From NCBI GenBank assembly GCA_947588275.1, contig CANPYJ010000020.1:1-33008 (forward strand): DNA of 33,008 nt, read 5' to 3'. The notes under the pieces were generated by a model. The model searched no databases and was not told the origin of the DNA. It saw nothing but the letters and a program-made list of their open reading frames with translations. The position numbers and the translations under genes were made by a program. Shown here in pieces: positions 1 to 10,300 of this stretch. The stretch is from an uncultured Alphaproteobacteria bacterium. GTDB taxonomy: Bacteria; Pseudomonadota; Alphaproteobacteria; RF32; CAG-239. Numbering within the stretch: the stretch's first letter is position 1; the number at the start of each line of letters is the position of its first letter.

Positions 1-748
1 TGTCATAGGCCATAGCCCCGATTTTGAGATGTTCGCGCCAATAAGGCACCTGAATTTGCATCAGGTCGGCACCGGTATCAGGCTGCCTGACAACCGGTAC
101 ATTGCGCAGCACGCCGTGCAGAGCATGGCCGGTCTGAATATCAAGACCGACGCCGACCGCACCCTGATGTAGATTGGCTCGCCCGCCGGAAGCCTTGGTT
201 GGCAGACGCGTCATGGCCATAATCGGATATCCTTTATAGACAATCAACCGCACGTCAGGCACGCCCTGATAGCTGTATTCTTTGAACGCATCCGAAAAAT
301 GCACCAATTCTTCAATCACCGCTTTATCATACTGTCCGCCGAGCGAATAGAGGCCGCTCAAAATATTGGAGATGTGCTGATAAACGTCATGATAGCTGAT
401 TTTGCGTCCCGAGGCGGTGGTAAACAGATTGCCGTCATAGTCGGTGATGACCAGCACGCCCTTGCCGCCGCTGCCTTGCGCCGGCTTAATCACAAATTCG
501 GTGTAGCCGCTAATGATTTTGAGAATATTCTTGACCTCAAACTGAAACTCAATAATGCCGATAAGCTTTGGCGTGCTGATACCGATGTTGTTGGCCAGCG
601 TCTTGGTCTGCACCTTGTCGTCCACCAGCGGATAAAGGCTGCGCTTGTTGCAACGCGCGATAATGTTATAATTGCGGGCGTTCATGCCGAGCACGCCGGC
701 GGCATGCAAGGCGGAAGGACGGGCATATTTTTTGAGCCAGCCAAACAT
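1..748 (-). CDS. ATP-grasp alpha-L-glutamate ligase-like protein (RimK-like), C-terminus cut by window edge
   Basis: Reverse-strand reading frame from ATG at 748 (MFGWLKKYARPSALHAAGVLGMNARNYNIIARYNKRSLYPLVDDKVQTKTLANNIGISTPKLIG...FVIKPAQGSGGKGVLVI...) has an ATP-grasp-like KPAQGSGGKGVLVI motif. It runs off the left edge. Confidence 0.8.
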   Translation of the reverse strand, partial: MFGWLKKYARPSALHAAGVLGMNARNYNIIARCNKRSLYPLVDDKVQTKTLANNIGISTPKLIGIIEFQFEVKNILKIISGYTEFVIKPAQGSGGKGVLVITDYDGNLFTTASGRKISYHDVYQHISNILSGLYSLGGQYDKAVIEELVHFSDAFKEYSYQGVPDVRLIVYKGYPIMAMTRLPTKASGGRANLHQGAVGVGLDIQTGHALHGVLRNVPVVRQPDTGADLMQIQVPYWREHLKIGAMAYD

Positions 749-752
749 CTGC

Positions 753-2303
753 TTATTCCTTGGCCAAAGGCTTAAAACGTTTGAGTTCCAGCAGACGATA
801 GCCGGTGTAGGTGCCGAGCAGCATAACCAAAAGCAAAATCACCAAATTGAGTTCGTTAAAGGCAAACATAATATGGCGAATGTACTCGCTGCTGATGACA
901 AAATAGACCGCCACCGCGGCAAACAAACTGCAAAAGATTTCTTTGCCGGCGTTTTGGGGGCCGTCTTCTTCCCAGGTTATCGAGGCGCGTTCAATAATCC
1001 ATGCCATAATGATGATGGGAAAAAACACCGCCGACAGCGCCGCCTGCCATTGCAACTGATAGCCCAAAACCGTGAGGACTTGCATAATCAGAATCACAAA
1101 GACGACAACGGCACCGATTCTCGGCACCAGCAAAAGGTTGAGCCGGCTCATCAAAAAGCGGATAAACAGACCCAGAGCCACAATCAGTCCAAAACACAGC
1201 AGGCCGGCGCCGAATCCGGTTTTGAGCAGAGCCATCGAGAGCAGCATCGGTGTAAAAGTTCCCATGGTCTGCATGCCGATGACATTGCGGATAAAGACAA
1301 TAATTAAAATCGCCAAAGGAAAGATTGACAGCCACTTAAGGGTGTTTTGTTCGGTCAGCGGCAAGTTGTAGATTGAGTTTTCGAACCACATCGCGCTGCC
1401 TTCCAGTTTGGCACGTCGTTTGGCCAGATTCATCGTCGAAGTAACCGATTTCAAAATCGAGAACTTTATCACCGAGTTTTCGCCGCCCATCACGTCAATC
1501 AGCGCTTTGCCGCCGCGTTGAAACAGAATAAAGTTGTCGGGCAAACCTTTTTTGCCGGTTTGCAGATTATATATTTTCCAGCTGCCGTTCAAATATGCTT
1601 CCAGCATCAAATCCGGTGCCAGAGATTTTTTGCTTTCTTCCAGCTTAAAACCGCGGGCTGCGCGGGAAGCAATGCCCTTAAGGGCCAAAAGCTCACTGAT
1701 GATTTCCAAGGTTTGGGTTTGGGTGCGGTTCACCGGCAGATAAGCCTGCACGGCCGGATCAAGCGGATTCTGATTCAGCAGGGCAATTATCTGTGCCACC
1801 GTATCGCCGTTTTGTTTTTCGGCCAGTTGCAAAATCTGCCGTGCGGCGGCCAAACGCTGCTCGTCAAACATTGGTTTTTCCGGCGCTTGGGGGCGCGGCG
1901 CGCGGGTTTTGCCGCGGGTTGCGATGTTGTCAAAGAGCATAATTTTATAATAGATGTCCTGCTCTTTTTCTTGTGCCGGCGACGTGAGCACAAGCTGCGA
2001 ACCGCTTTTGTTGTGTTTCACGTTGTAGCCGGGAGCAATGACGTTTTCTTCCAAAATCTTAAAGGCGCGGTTGCTGCGCGGCGTGGTCAGCTTAACTTCG
2101 ATTGGTTCGCCGGTCGGCATAAACGAGATGTGTGCCTCCACCGCCCAAAGGTCGGTGTTTTTTTGGGGCGCCAGACTAAATCCCCAGTAGGTGACTTTAT
2201 AATAGATGCTGAAACCGGCAAACAGCACGGCCAAAATCAGCAAAAAAACCAAAATGCCGCGAATGGTAAAAATCTTTTGAGCCAGTGTTTTCAATCTGTT
2301 CAT
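753..2303 (-). CDS. Inactive transglutaminase-like domain fused to a multi-TM (7TM-like) membrane region
   Basis: 516-aa ORF with N-terminal TM, soluble region with transglutaminase-like segment (ISELLALKGIASRAARGFKLEE) and C-terminal hydrophobic helices. It lies between an ATP-grasp gene and a retropepsin-like gene, a known conserved association. Confidence 0.75.
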   Translation of the reverse strand: MNRLKTLAQKIFTIRGILVFLLILAVLFAGFSIYYKVTYWGFSLAPQKNTDLWAVEAHISFMPTGEPIEVKLTTPRSNRAFKILEENVIAPGYNVKHNKSGSQLVLTSPAQEKEQDIYYKIMLFDNIATRGKTRAPRPQAPEKPMFDEQRLAAARQILQLAEKQNGDTVAQIIALLNQNPLDPAVQAYLPVNRTQTQTLEIISELLALKGIASRAARGFKLEESKKSLAPDLMLEAYLNGSWKIYNLQTGKKGLPDNFILFQRGGKALIDVMGGENSVIKFSILKSVTSTMNLAKRRAKLEGSAMWFENSIYNLPLTEQNTLKWLSIFPLAILIIVFIRNVIGMQTMGTFTPMLLSMALLKTGFGAGLLCFGLIVALGLFIRFLMSRLNLLLVPRIGAVVVFVILIMQVLTVLGYQLQWQAALSAVFFPIIIMAWIIERASITWEEDGPQNAGKEIFCSLFAAVAVYFVISSEYIRHIMFAFNELNLVILLLVMLLGTYTGYRLLELKRFKPLAKE

Positions 2304-2317
2304 GGTTCTCAGTCCGT

Positions 2318-2839
2318 TTAGTATAAGGTGTTTTCAACCGCCGGATTCACAATAAAGCGGCCGTTCAGGATGTTTCGGCCTATCAGTGCCTGATAGGCAA
2401 ATTTTTCGCGGTTGGCGAGCGTAAACTCGGCAGTAATGATTTCGTCGCCGATTTTGATGTCCATCATTACCACATGGCGATGTTCGTTGGTTTCTGAGCG
2501 GCGGATATGGGTGTGGCGGACAAGACGTTTTTCAAACACATGACGTTCGTTGTTCTGATTGTTGATAAGCGTGAATGTAACCCACTTTTCGCCATCGCGC
2601 TCAAAAGCGCGCAAATTGTTGACATCGATGGAAGATGTTTCGGCACCGGTATCAATGCGGGCTGCAAAAGAGGCTTCCATCGGCGGAAAATAAATGTGCT
2701 CCACGCCGCCGATGAGCTTCAGCCCGGGGGTCGGCGAAACTGTTGCGGTTTGCGGCGGAATTATGGCGGGTTTAATGGTAGTTTGGCAGGCGGCAGTCAT
2801 AAAACTTATCAAGGCGATTAAAAGGTGGATTTTTTTCAT
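2318..2839 (-). CDS. Retropepsin-like aspartic protease / putative ATP-dependent zinc protease family, lipoprotein
   Basis: Lipoprotein signal MKKIHLLIALISFMTAACQ (start chosen at internal Met, 2839); ARIDTGAETSSID catalytic-like motif; LIGRNIL motif near the C-terminus. Confidence 0.8.
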   Translation of the reverse strand: MKKIHLLIALISFMTAACQTTIKPAIIPPQTATVSPTPGLKLIGGVEHIYFPPMEASFAARIDTGAETSSIDVNNLRAFERDGEKWVTFTLINNQNNERHVFEKRLVRHTHIRRSETNEHRHVVMMDIKIGDEIITAEFTLANREKFAYQALIGRNILNGRFIVNPAVENTLY

Positions 2840-2927
2840 TTGGGTTACTTTGCAAAAATAATTTAAGTCGGTTTCATTATGCGCAAAACTAACTCCTTGT
2901 AAAGTCAAATTTTATAGAAGTACAAAA

Positions 2928-2951
2928 AAAGCCGCTTTTGACAGCGGCTTT
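2928..2951 (-). terminator. Rho-independent terminator of porin gene
   Basis: AAAGCCGCT / AGCGGCTTT stem followed on the minus strand by a T run. Confidence 0.8.
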
Positions 2952-2967
2952 GGGGATAAGTTCGAGG

Positions 2968-4230
2968 CTAGAAGAAAACGCTGGCGCGCAAGCTGACGAC
3001 GGTGGCGTGGTCAGATTTTGGGTTTTGCGCCGGATTAATATAAAATTGCACATCGGGGGTAAGGGTCATCCATTTTGACACGCCCCAAGCCCAATAAGCT
3101 TCCACCACGGTTTCGGCGTCGTGTTCCAGGGCTTCTCCCACCGCCGTTTCGTCAATCTTGTTATAAGCGGCGGCAAGACCGATTTGATCCAGCGGATTGC
3201 GATCCAGAGGGTTGTTGTATACGGCGCCCAAAACATAAGACTGATTAATCTCCGCCACGGAGCCGGAGACGCCGTTGATGCGCCCGAAAACCGCCCATTT
3301 GGCACCCAAATCTTGACTCATGTTCAACGACCAGCCGTTGGTGGTTTGGTTTTGCACGTCGACATAAGGCTGGTTATACACCATCACCGAATATTGTCCG
3401 GCGCCCAGATTTTTGATTGTCGGGGTGTAGCTCAAAGAAGCAAAACTGGTATAATGCGCATTTTTGCCGGTCATCTTTGAGGTTGAGAGGCCGTCGCCGT
3501 CTATATTGTGCGCATCTTGTGCGCCAAGAACCACGGTCCACTCGTTGTCGGGCGCAATCTGAACATAGCCGCCCATTGAAGCGGTGGGGTAGGTCGAACT
3601 GGCGTTTTGCGACAAGGCATAGTTGAGAAAGTTTTCTTGCTGATTGGAATCATATGCCGTGCCGTCAAAATTATAAATGGGAAATTGTCCGACCGCCGCC
3701 GTCAGCCAGTTCAGACGATTCGGAAATTGATAAGAAAAATACAGTTCGTCAAAAGAATTGGATAAAGTGGTATAATCGTTGATACCGGTTTCCACGCCGA
3801 TACGATCTCCGATTTTTTCGCCGTTGCTGCCCGCATAGCGCACCATATTATAAGCGGCGTTCAGAGTGCCGGTACCGTAATGATTGTCAAACATTTCCCA
3901 AGTAACCGAAGGATAAACCATGGTTTGAAAAGCCGTTTTTTTGCCGTTGGGCGCACCGTATTGCGGCATGTAAGAAATATCAAGCGCATAGCCGAGACCG
4001 TATCGGTTTTGCAAAAAGTTCTTAAAGTCCGAATATTCCTGTCCGAAGTCCGTAAAAGTATGAGCGCGGCGATGCTCCGAAGCAGCGATTCGCTGAGCGG
4101 CGCTGCGGCTTTTTTTGACTTTCTGGGTGGCGGCCGAGACCGAGGTCGTCTGTGCCGCTGCCGTCTGCGGTGCCGCGGCCGCCGCGGCCAAAGCCGTTCC
4201 AAACATAAGTAAACCGAGAGTTTTATTCAT
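2968..4230 (-). CDS. Carbohydrate porin, OprB-like outer membrane protein
   Basis: 420 aa with signal peptide, beta-strand-rich repeats and terminal aromatic (SLRASVFF). Confidence 0.7.
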   Translation of the reverse strand: MNKTLGLLMFGTALAAAAAAPQTAAAQTTSVSAATQKVKKSRSAAQRIAASEHRRAHTFTDFGQEYSDFKNFLQNRYGLGYALDISYMPQYGAPNGKKTAFQTMVYPSVTWEMFDNHYGTGTLNAAYNMVRYAGSNGEKIGDRIGVETGINDYTTLSNSFDELYFSYQFPNRLNWLTAAVGQFPIYNFDGTAYDSNQQENFLNYALSQNASSTYPTASMGGYVQIAPDNEWTVVLGAQDAHNIDGDGLSTSKMTGKNAHYTSFASLSYTPTIKNLGAGQYSVMVYNQPYVDVQNQTTNGWSLNMSQDLGAKWAVFGRINGVSGSVAEINQSYVLGAVYNNPLDRNPLDQIGLAAAYNKIDETAVGEALEHDAETVVEAYWAWGVSKWMTLTPDVQFYINPAQNPKSDHATVVSLRASVFF

Positions 4231-4388
4231 TTTCTTCCCTTTCTAAAATAACAGTCATAACTGATATATTTCTGCCGCGGCGGATTTAAAGAGGAAAATC
4301 CAAACTTTTATGGACAATATTTCTTGACTTTTGTCTATTTGTCGATTAAGATAGTTTCATAAAAGTCTTTTTAACAAATTATTGCATT

Positions 4389-4769
4389 ATGAAAAAAGTT
4401 ATTTTCGGAGTTAAGTCAAGAACTGAAACTCCTCAGATGATTCTTGAACGGATAAAAAAGTTGTTTCCTCAGTTGGAACAAAACTACCAAATCGGCAAAG
4501 GCTGTTTGTCGCAGTTGGAGCATCTCAAACCGGCCTACCAAATCGGAATGGTTTTTCCGCTGGTGGACATCGTCGACGGTCAAGATGCCGGAATGGTAAT
4601 TTATTATCCGATCAAAGACGCCGTCGTGCACAGTGTCTGCCGGCAGCCGTATTTCCCAATCAAAGCGGGAGAATTCTGCCTTAACACCAGACGCGGCATG
4701 ATTCGCGCCGAAGATTTGAACGGTGAATGCGTGTTAACGTACACTCAATTGTATAACGATAAAATCTGA
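4389..4769 (+). CDS. Hypothetical protein
   Basis: 126-aa ORF preceded by TTGACT-like promoter sequence near 4324; paired with the next ORF 5 bp downstream. No family recognised. Confidence 0.6.
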   Translation: MKKVIFGVKSRTETPQMILERIKKLFPQLEQNYQIGKGCLSQLEHLKPAYQIGMVFPLVDIVDGQDAGMVIYYPIKDAVVHSVCRQPYFPIKAGEFCLNTRRGMIRAEDLNGECVLTYTQLYNDKI

Positions 4770-4774
4770 TTATT

Positions 4775-5155
4775 ATGGAAAAGAAAACAAACGTAAAAGG
4801 AGCTCACACGCCGGCCAATATGACGCACCTGATGGTCGCCAAGCTGGGGTTTAATTTGGAGCAGTTTGACAGCTATTCCAACGCCTATCTGGCAACAATG
4901 GAAGAGTTTATTCCGGGGCCGATATGGTGCATGGATTTGTATTGCGGACAGCATGTGTACAGAGCCATCTTTGAGGAGTTTTCGCTCAACATCTACATCT
5001 ACTACGGTCAGGAGAAACCCACGCGTCTGATTGATCAAGGACAGGAATGGGTGCGGATTGTCCACAGAAAAGATCGCAGAATACGGCAGAGAGGGTACGT
5101 TTTCAGCAATCGTCGGCTGGAACCCTGCCTGCACTGGGTGCCGATGGAGGCCTGA
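4775..5155 (+). CDS. Hypothetical protein
   Basis: 126-aa ORF immediately downstream of the previous one and ahead of a strong bidirectional terminator. No family recognised. Confidence 0.6.
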   Translation: MEKKTNVKGAHTPANMTHLMVAKLGFNLEQFDSYSNAYLATMEEFIPGPIWCMDLYCGQHVYRAIFEEFSLNIYIYYGQEKPTRLIDQGQEWVRIVHRKDRRIRQRGYVFSNRRLEPCLHWVPMEA

Positions 5156-5170
5156 ACGACCGTAATGACC

Positions 5171-5199
5171 AAAAGCCGCCTTTCCCAAAGGCGGCTTTT
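5171..5199. terminator. Bidirectional intrinsic terminator
   Basis: Perfect 13-bp stem AAAAGCCGCCTTT-CCC-AAAGGCGGCTTTT between convergent genes. Confidence 0.85.
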
Positions 5200-5206
5200 G
5201 GCGTGT

Positions 5207-7288
5207 CTAGCTGCGATAAGTGCGTATCGTGTCGTCTTTTTCAAACAAATAGAGCAGGGTGCGCAGCGCCTGCCCGCGCGGCGACTGCAAATTTGGATCG
5301 CGTTCCAAAATCAGCTTGGCATCCTGATTGGCGATAGACAGCAGGTTTTTGTGCATACTCATGTCTGCCAGCCTAAACTCTGCAAATCCGCTTTGTTTGG
5401 TTCCCAAAATCTCGCCGCCGCCGCGCAGCTCCAAGTCTTTTTCCGCAATCATAAAACCGTCTTCGCTTTGCCGCATGATGTTCAGGCGTTCGCGCGCGGT
5501 TGCGCTCAGCGGCGGAACATATGTCAAAATGCAGGTCGAGGCCTCAAATCCGCGCTTAATGCGCCCGCGCAGCTGGTGCAGCTGCGCCAGACCGAACCGT
5601 TCGGCATGCTCAATAATCATCAGCGTGGCTTCCGGAACATTGACGCCGACTTCAATCACCGTGGTTGCCACCAAAAGCTTGATGTCGCCGTTCTTAAACC
5701 GCTCCATCACCGCGTCTTTGTCTTTTTCTTTCATTTTGCCGTGCACCAGTCCGACGTCGGCGCCAAAAATCTTTTGCAGCGTCGCAAAACGTTCTTCGGC
5801 CGCCGCCAAATCCGATTTTTCCGATTCTTCAACCAGCGGACAGACCCAATAAGCGCGGCATCCGGATTCCAACTTGCGCTTGAGGGCGGCCGTCACTTCT
5901 GACAACTTGTCAGCCGGTAAAACCCGCGTATCCACCGGCTTGCGTCCGGCCGGCGCCTGGTCGAGCTTGGAATACTCCATATCGCCGTATGCCGTAAGCA
6001 CCAACGTGCGCGGAATCGGGGTGGCGGTCATGACCAAAATGTCGGCCTGATTGCCTTTTTCAGACAAGCTCAGCCGCTGGTGCACGCCAAACCGATGCTG
6101 TTCGTCCACGACCACAAAGGCCAAATCTTTGAATTTCACATCTTCCTGAAACAGGGCATGGGTGCCAATGAGAATTTGAATTTTGCCTTTCTGAAGGGCA
6201 GTCAAAATCTCGGTGCGGGTTTTGCCTTTGGTTTTGCCGGTCAAAAGCTCGACGCGCACGCCGATTTTTTCGCACATCGGCGCAATGGTTTCCAAATGCT
6301 GCTTGGCCAAAATTTCGGTCGGCGCCATAATGGCCGCTTGTGCGCCGCATTCCACGGCGTTGAGCATAGCCATAAGCGCCACGATGGTTTTGCCGCTGCC
6401 GACATCGCCTTGCAGCAGTCTCAGCATTCGAAACGGAGCTTTTTGATCGGCATAAATTTCGCCCAGCACGGTTTGCTGCGCCGATGTCAGGTCAAAAGGC
6501 AGGTTCTGCAAAATCTGCCGCCGCAGACAGCCGTTGCCTTCCATGCTGCGTCCGGCCTGTTTTTTTATCCGCTGGCGGACAATCGCCAACGCCAGCTGGT
6601 TGGCCAAAAGTTCATCATAGGCCAGTCTCTGCCGGGCCGCGCTGTCGGAGGCCAAATCTTTGGAACATTGCGGATGGTGCGCCTGCCGCAGCGCCTCGGC
6701 AAAAGAAGGCCAATTTTGCTGCGCGGCAAAAGCCGTGTCTTGCCACTCGGGCAGGGGTGGCACTTTGGTCAGAGCCTGCTGCATAAATTTGCCGAGCATT
6801 TTGTTGGACAATCCGGCCGTCAGCGGATAGACGGTTTCCACTGCAGCGATTTGCGGCCAATCTTCAGGTTTGCCGATATAGTCCGGATGCGGCATTTGCA
6901 GTCGGCCGTTGAAACGTTCGGTTTTGCCGCTCAAAACGCGGGTACTGCCCACCGGCAGGGCTTTTTTTATCGAATCGGGATAAGCCTTAAAGAAAATCAG
7001 CTCCATTTGGTCGGTGTCGTCTTCAACCTCCACCCGCCACGGCTGTTTGTTGGTGCGCGGCTGAATATGCTCGACCACCCGCGCCGTAACCGTGCAAATT
7101 CTTCCGGCTTCCGCCTCAGCCAGTTTGGGCGAATAGCGCCGGTCAACCAGCCCCGAGGGCAAATGCCACAGCAGGTTGACGATTTTGGTGCCGCCCAAAA
7201 GATTGCCAAGCAAAGTTCGCGCCCGTTCGCCCACGCCTTTCAGCGAAGCCGCATCGGCAAACAGGGGATATAGGATTTCCGGACGCAT
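5207..7288 (-). CDS. recG: ATP-dependent DNA helicase RecG
   Basis: 693 aa; LLQGDVGSGKT, VVDEQHRFGVHQR, LVMTATPIPRTL, QLRGRIKRG motifs. Confidence 0.95.
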   Translation of the reverse strand: MRPEILYPLFADAASLKGVGERARTLLGNLLGGTKIVNLLWHLPSGLVDRRYSPKLAEAEAGRICTVTARVVEHIQPRTNKQPWRVEVEDDTDQMELIFFKAYPDSIKKALPVGSTRVLSGKTERFNGRLQMPHPDYIGKPEDWPQIAAVETVYPLTAGLSNKMLGKFMQQALTKVPPLPEWQDTAFAAQQNWPSFAEALRQAHHPQCSKDLASDSAARQRLAYDELLANQLALAIVRQRIKKQAGRSMEGNGCLRRQILQNLPFDLTSAQQTVLGEIYADQKAPFRMLRLLQGDVGSGKTIVALMAMLNAVECGAQAAIMAPTEILAKQHLETIAPMCEKIGVRVELLTGKTKGKTRTEILTALQKGKIQILIGTHALFQEDVKFKDLAFVVVDEQHRFGVHQRLSLSEKGNQADILVMTATPIPRTLVLTAYGDMEYSKLDQAPAGRKPVDTRVLPADKLSEVTAALKRKLESGCRAYWVCPLVEESEKSDLAAAEERFATLQKIFGADVGLVHGKMKEKDKDAVMERFKNGDIKLLVATTVIEVGVNVPEATLMIIEHAERFGLAQLHQLRGRIKRGFEASTCILTYVPPLSATARERLNIMRQSEDGFMIAEKDLELRGGGEILGTKQSGFAEFRLADMSMHKNLLSIANQDAKLILERDPNLQSPRGQALRTLLYLFEKDDTIRTYRS

Positions 7289-7372
7289 ATATGCCTCAAA
7301 ACCAAAAAAAGTGTTGCTATTGAAAGCCGATTGTATATATTTTAATTCGTAAAGTAAAGACCAGACAACAAG

Positions 7373-10300
7373 ATGAAGTACGATATCAACAAATTAGCAG
7401 GCTTTACGCTGTCTTCCGTAGCCGAAGGATATGATGCCTTTTTGCTGGACGACTTTGCCCAAAGCGCCAAAGATTTGCTCTATGTCGTGTCGGATGGCAC
7501 CGAACTGGCGCGTGTCGCCGATTTGCTGGAATACCTCAATCCGACGTTGCAAGTGCTGCGTTTTCCGGCATGGGACACGGTGCCTTATGACCGTGTGTCG
7601 CCCAATGTCAATGTTGTGGCCGCGCGGATTCGGACGCTTTCGGAATTATCGCTCCGACCGACGCCGACCCAGCCGCGCGTGGTTGTGACAAGTGCCGGCG
7701 CGCTGATGCAAAAATTACCGCCGAAGAAAATTTTTCTTAACTCGTTGCGTGAAGTTTCGGTTGGCAGCGAACTGAATTTTGACGATTTTTTACATTATCT
7801 TTCTGTCAACGGCTACAATCGCGTCGAACAGGTCTATGAGCCCGGCGAATATGCGGTGCGCGGCGATATTATCGACATTTTTCCGGTCGGAACCGAGCAG
7901 CCGCTGCGGCTGGATTTGTTTGACAACGAGATTGAGCGCATTCGTATTTTTGATGTCATGAGCCAGTGCACCGTCGGCGAGAGAAAAAACTATGAATTTC
8001 GGGTGATGAGCGAAGTTGTTCTCAACGCCGACACCGTCAAGACTTTTCGCGGCAAATATCGTGAAGCTTTTGGCGCCGCTTTTGCCGAAGACGCGATTTA
8101 TGAGGCGATTTCCGCCGGCCGTAAATATTTGGGAATGGAAAACTGGTTGCCGTTTTTTTATGAAGATGCGCTCCCCGGACTTCTGAATTATTTGCCGGCG
8201 GCCAAAATAATTTTGGGCAGAAATGTTGATGACGCCGTTGACGCCAAAGCCGAGAGCATTGCCGACTACTATCAGGCAAGGCTGGAGGCTTTGCAAGTCA
8301 AGTCGGCTGCCGAAGAAGACGCCTATCGGCCGGTGCCGCCGGAGCAAATGTATTATCCGGCCGCGGAACTGCGTCATCTGTTGCAAACGCGACAGCCACT
8401 GTGTCTGACTGCGTTGAGCGTGCCGGATTCGGAAAACGTCATCAACTGCGGCGTGGTTGCGGGGCGCAATTTTTCGGGGCTGAAAAACGCCGCGGCCGGA
8501 CAGGTTTATACCGAACTTAAAAATTATTTGTCCGAAAACGCCAAACTCAAAAAGGTTATCGCTTGCTTCAGCGAAGGTTCCCGCGAGCGTATTGCCGGTC
8601 TGCTCAACGAATACGGCATTTCGGAGCTGACTTTAGCCGACAGCTGGGCAGAGGCAAAGCAAAAAGCCGATCGGATCGTGCTGGCATTGATGCCCCTGCT
8701 GCACGGTTTCAAAGGCGACGGGATGCTTTTGATTTCCGAGCAGGATATTTTGGGCGAAAAACAAAATCGCCGCCCCAAAAAAGTGACGGCCAAAGATTTT
8801 ATCGCCGATGTGTCGGCGCTCAATGTCGGCGAGCTGGTCGTGCATATTGAGCACGGCATTGGGCGGTTTATGGGCTTGGAAAACATCGTTGCCGGCGGTG
8901 CTCCGCACGATTGTCTCAAAATTTTGTATGCCAATGATGCCAAACTGTTTGTACCGGTCGAAAACATAGATTCGCTGTCACGTTATGGCATCGAAGACGA
9001 AAACGTTCAACTCGATGTTTTGGGCGGCGCCGCCTGGCAGGCCAAAAAAGCGCGGGTCAAGCAAAAAATCCGCGACATCGCCGAAAAACTCATCAAAATT
9101 GCCGCCGAACGTCAGCTCAAAAAGGCTGATTGTTTTGTTCCGCCGCAGGGGATGTTTGAGGACTTTTGCGCTCGTTTCCCTTATACCGAAACCGATGATC
9201 AGCTGAACGCCATTCATGACGTTCTGGCCGATCTCAATGCCGCGGTGCCGATGGACAGACTGGTTTGCGGCGATGTCGGTTTCGGCAAGACAGAAGTCGC
9301 CCTGCGGGCGGCGTTTGCGGTTGCCGCGGGCGGGGCGCAGGTTGCCGTAGTGGTGCCGACGACCTTGCTGGCTCGCCAACATTATCAAAACTTCAAACAG
9401 CGGATGGAAGGATTCCCGCTGCGGGTGCGGATGCTTTCGCGCTTGGTTTCGGCCAAAGAAGCGGCTGAAGTCAAGCAGGGGCTGGCCGACGGTTCAATCG
9501 AAATTGTCATCGGCACGCATGCTCTTTTGAGCAAAGACATTCGGTTTTGCAATTTGGGACTGCTGATTATTGACGAGGAGCAGCATTTTGGGGTGGCGCA
9601 TAAAGAAAAACTCAAGCAGCTCAAGTCCGATATTCATGTTTTGACGCTCACCGCCACGCCAATTCCGCGCACCTTGCAACTTTCTCTGACCGGTGTCAAA
9701 CAGTTGTCGATTATTGCCACGCCGCCGGTAGATCGGTTGGCGGCGCGCACTTTTGTCACGCCGTATGACCGCGTGCTGATAAAAGAGGCTCTCTATCGCG
9801 AGAAATTTCGCGGCGGTCAAACCTTCTTTGTTTGTCCGCGGGTGTCCGACATTCCCGAAGTTGAGCGCGAGCTGCGCGCGCTGGTGCCCGATATCCGTAT
9901 TCTTACGGCGCATGGGCAGATGCCTCCGAACAAATTGGAAGAAGTGATGAACGAGTTTGCCGACGGACATGCCGATATGCTTCTTTCAACCACGATTATT
10001 GAGTCCGGCATTGACATGCCGACGGTCAACACGATGATTGTCCACCGCGCCGATATGTTTGGTTTGGCGCAGCTATATCAGCTTAAGGGACGGATAGGAC
10101 GCGGCAAAATCCGCGGCTATGCCTATTTTACCATTCCGCCCAAACGCCGTCTGAGCGAGATTGCCGAGCGCCGGTTAAGCATTTTGCAGGCGATGGACAC
10201 TTTGGGTGCGGGTTTCTCGCTGGCCAGTCACGACATGGATATCCGCGGCTCCGGTAATGTTTTGGGCGAAGAACAGTCCGGTCACATCAAAGAAGTCGGC

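Noticed and set aside
6080-7273. 397-aa plus-strand ORF inside recG
   Set aside because: Antisense of a confidently identified recG; composition-driven open frame with no recognisable domain.
7289-7372. Divergent recG-mfd intergenic region as a regulatory oddity
   Set aside because: recG/mfd proximity is common in alphaproteobacteria; no unusual motif seen.
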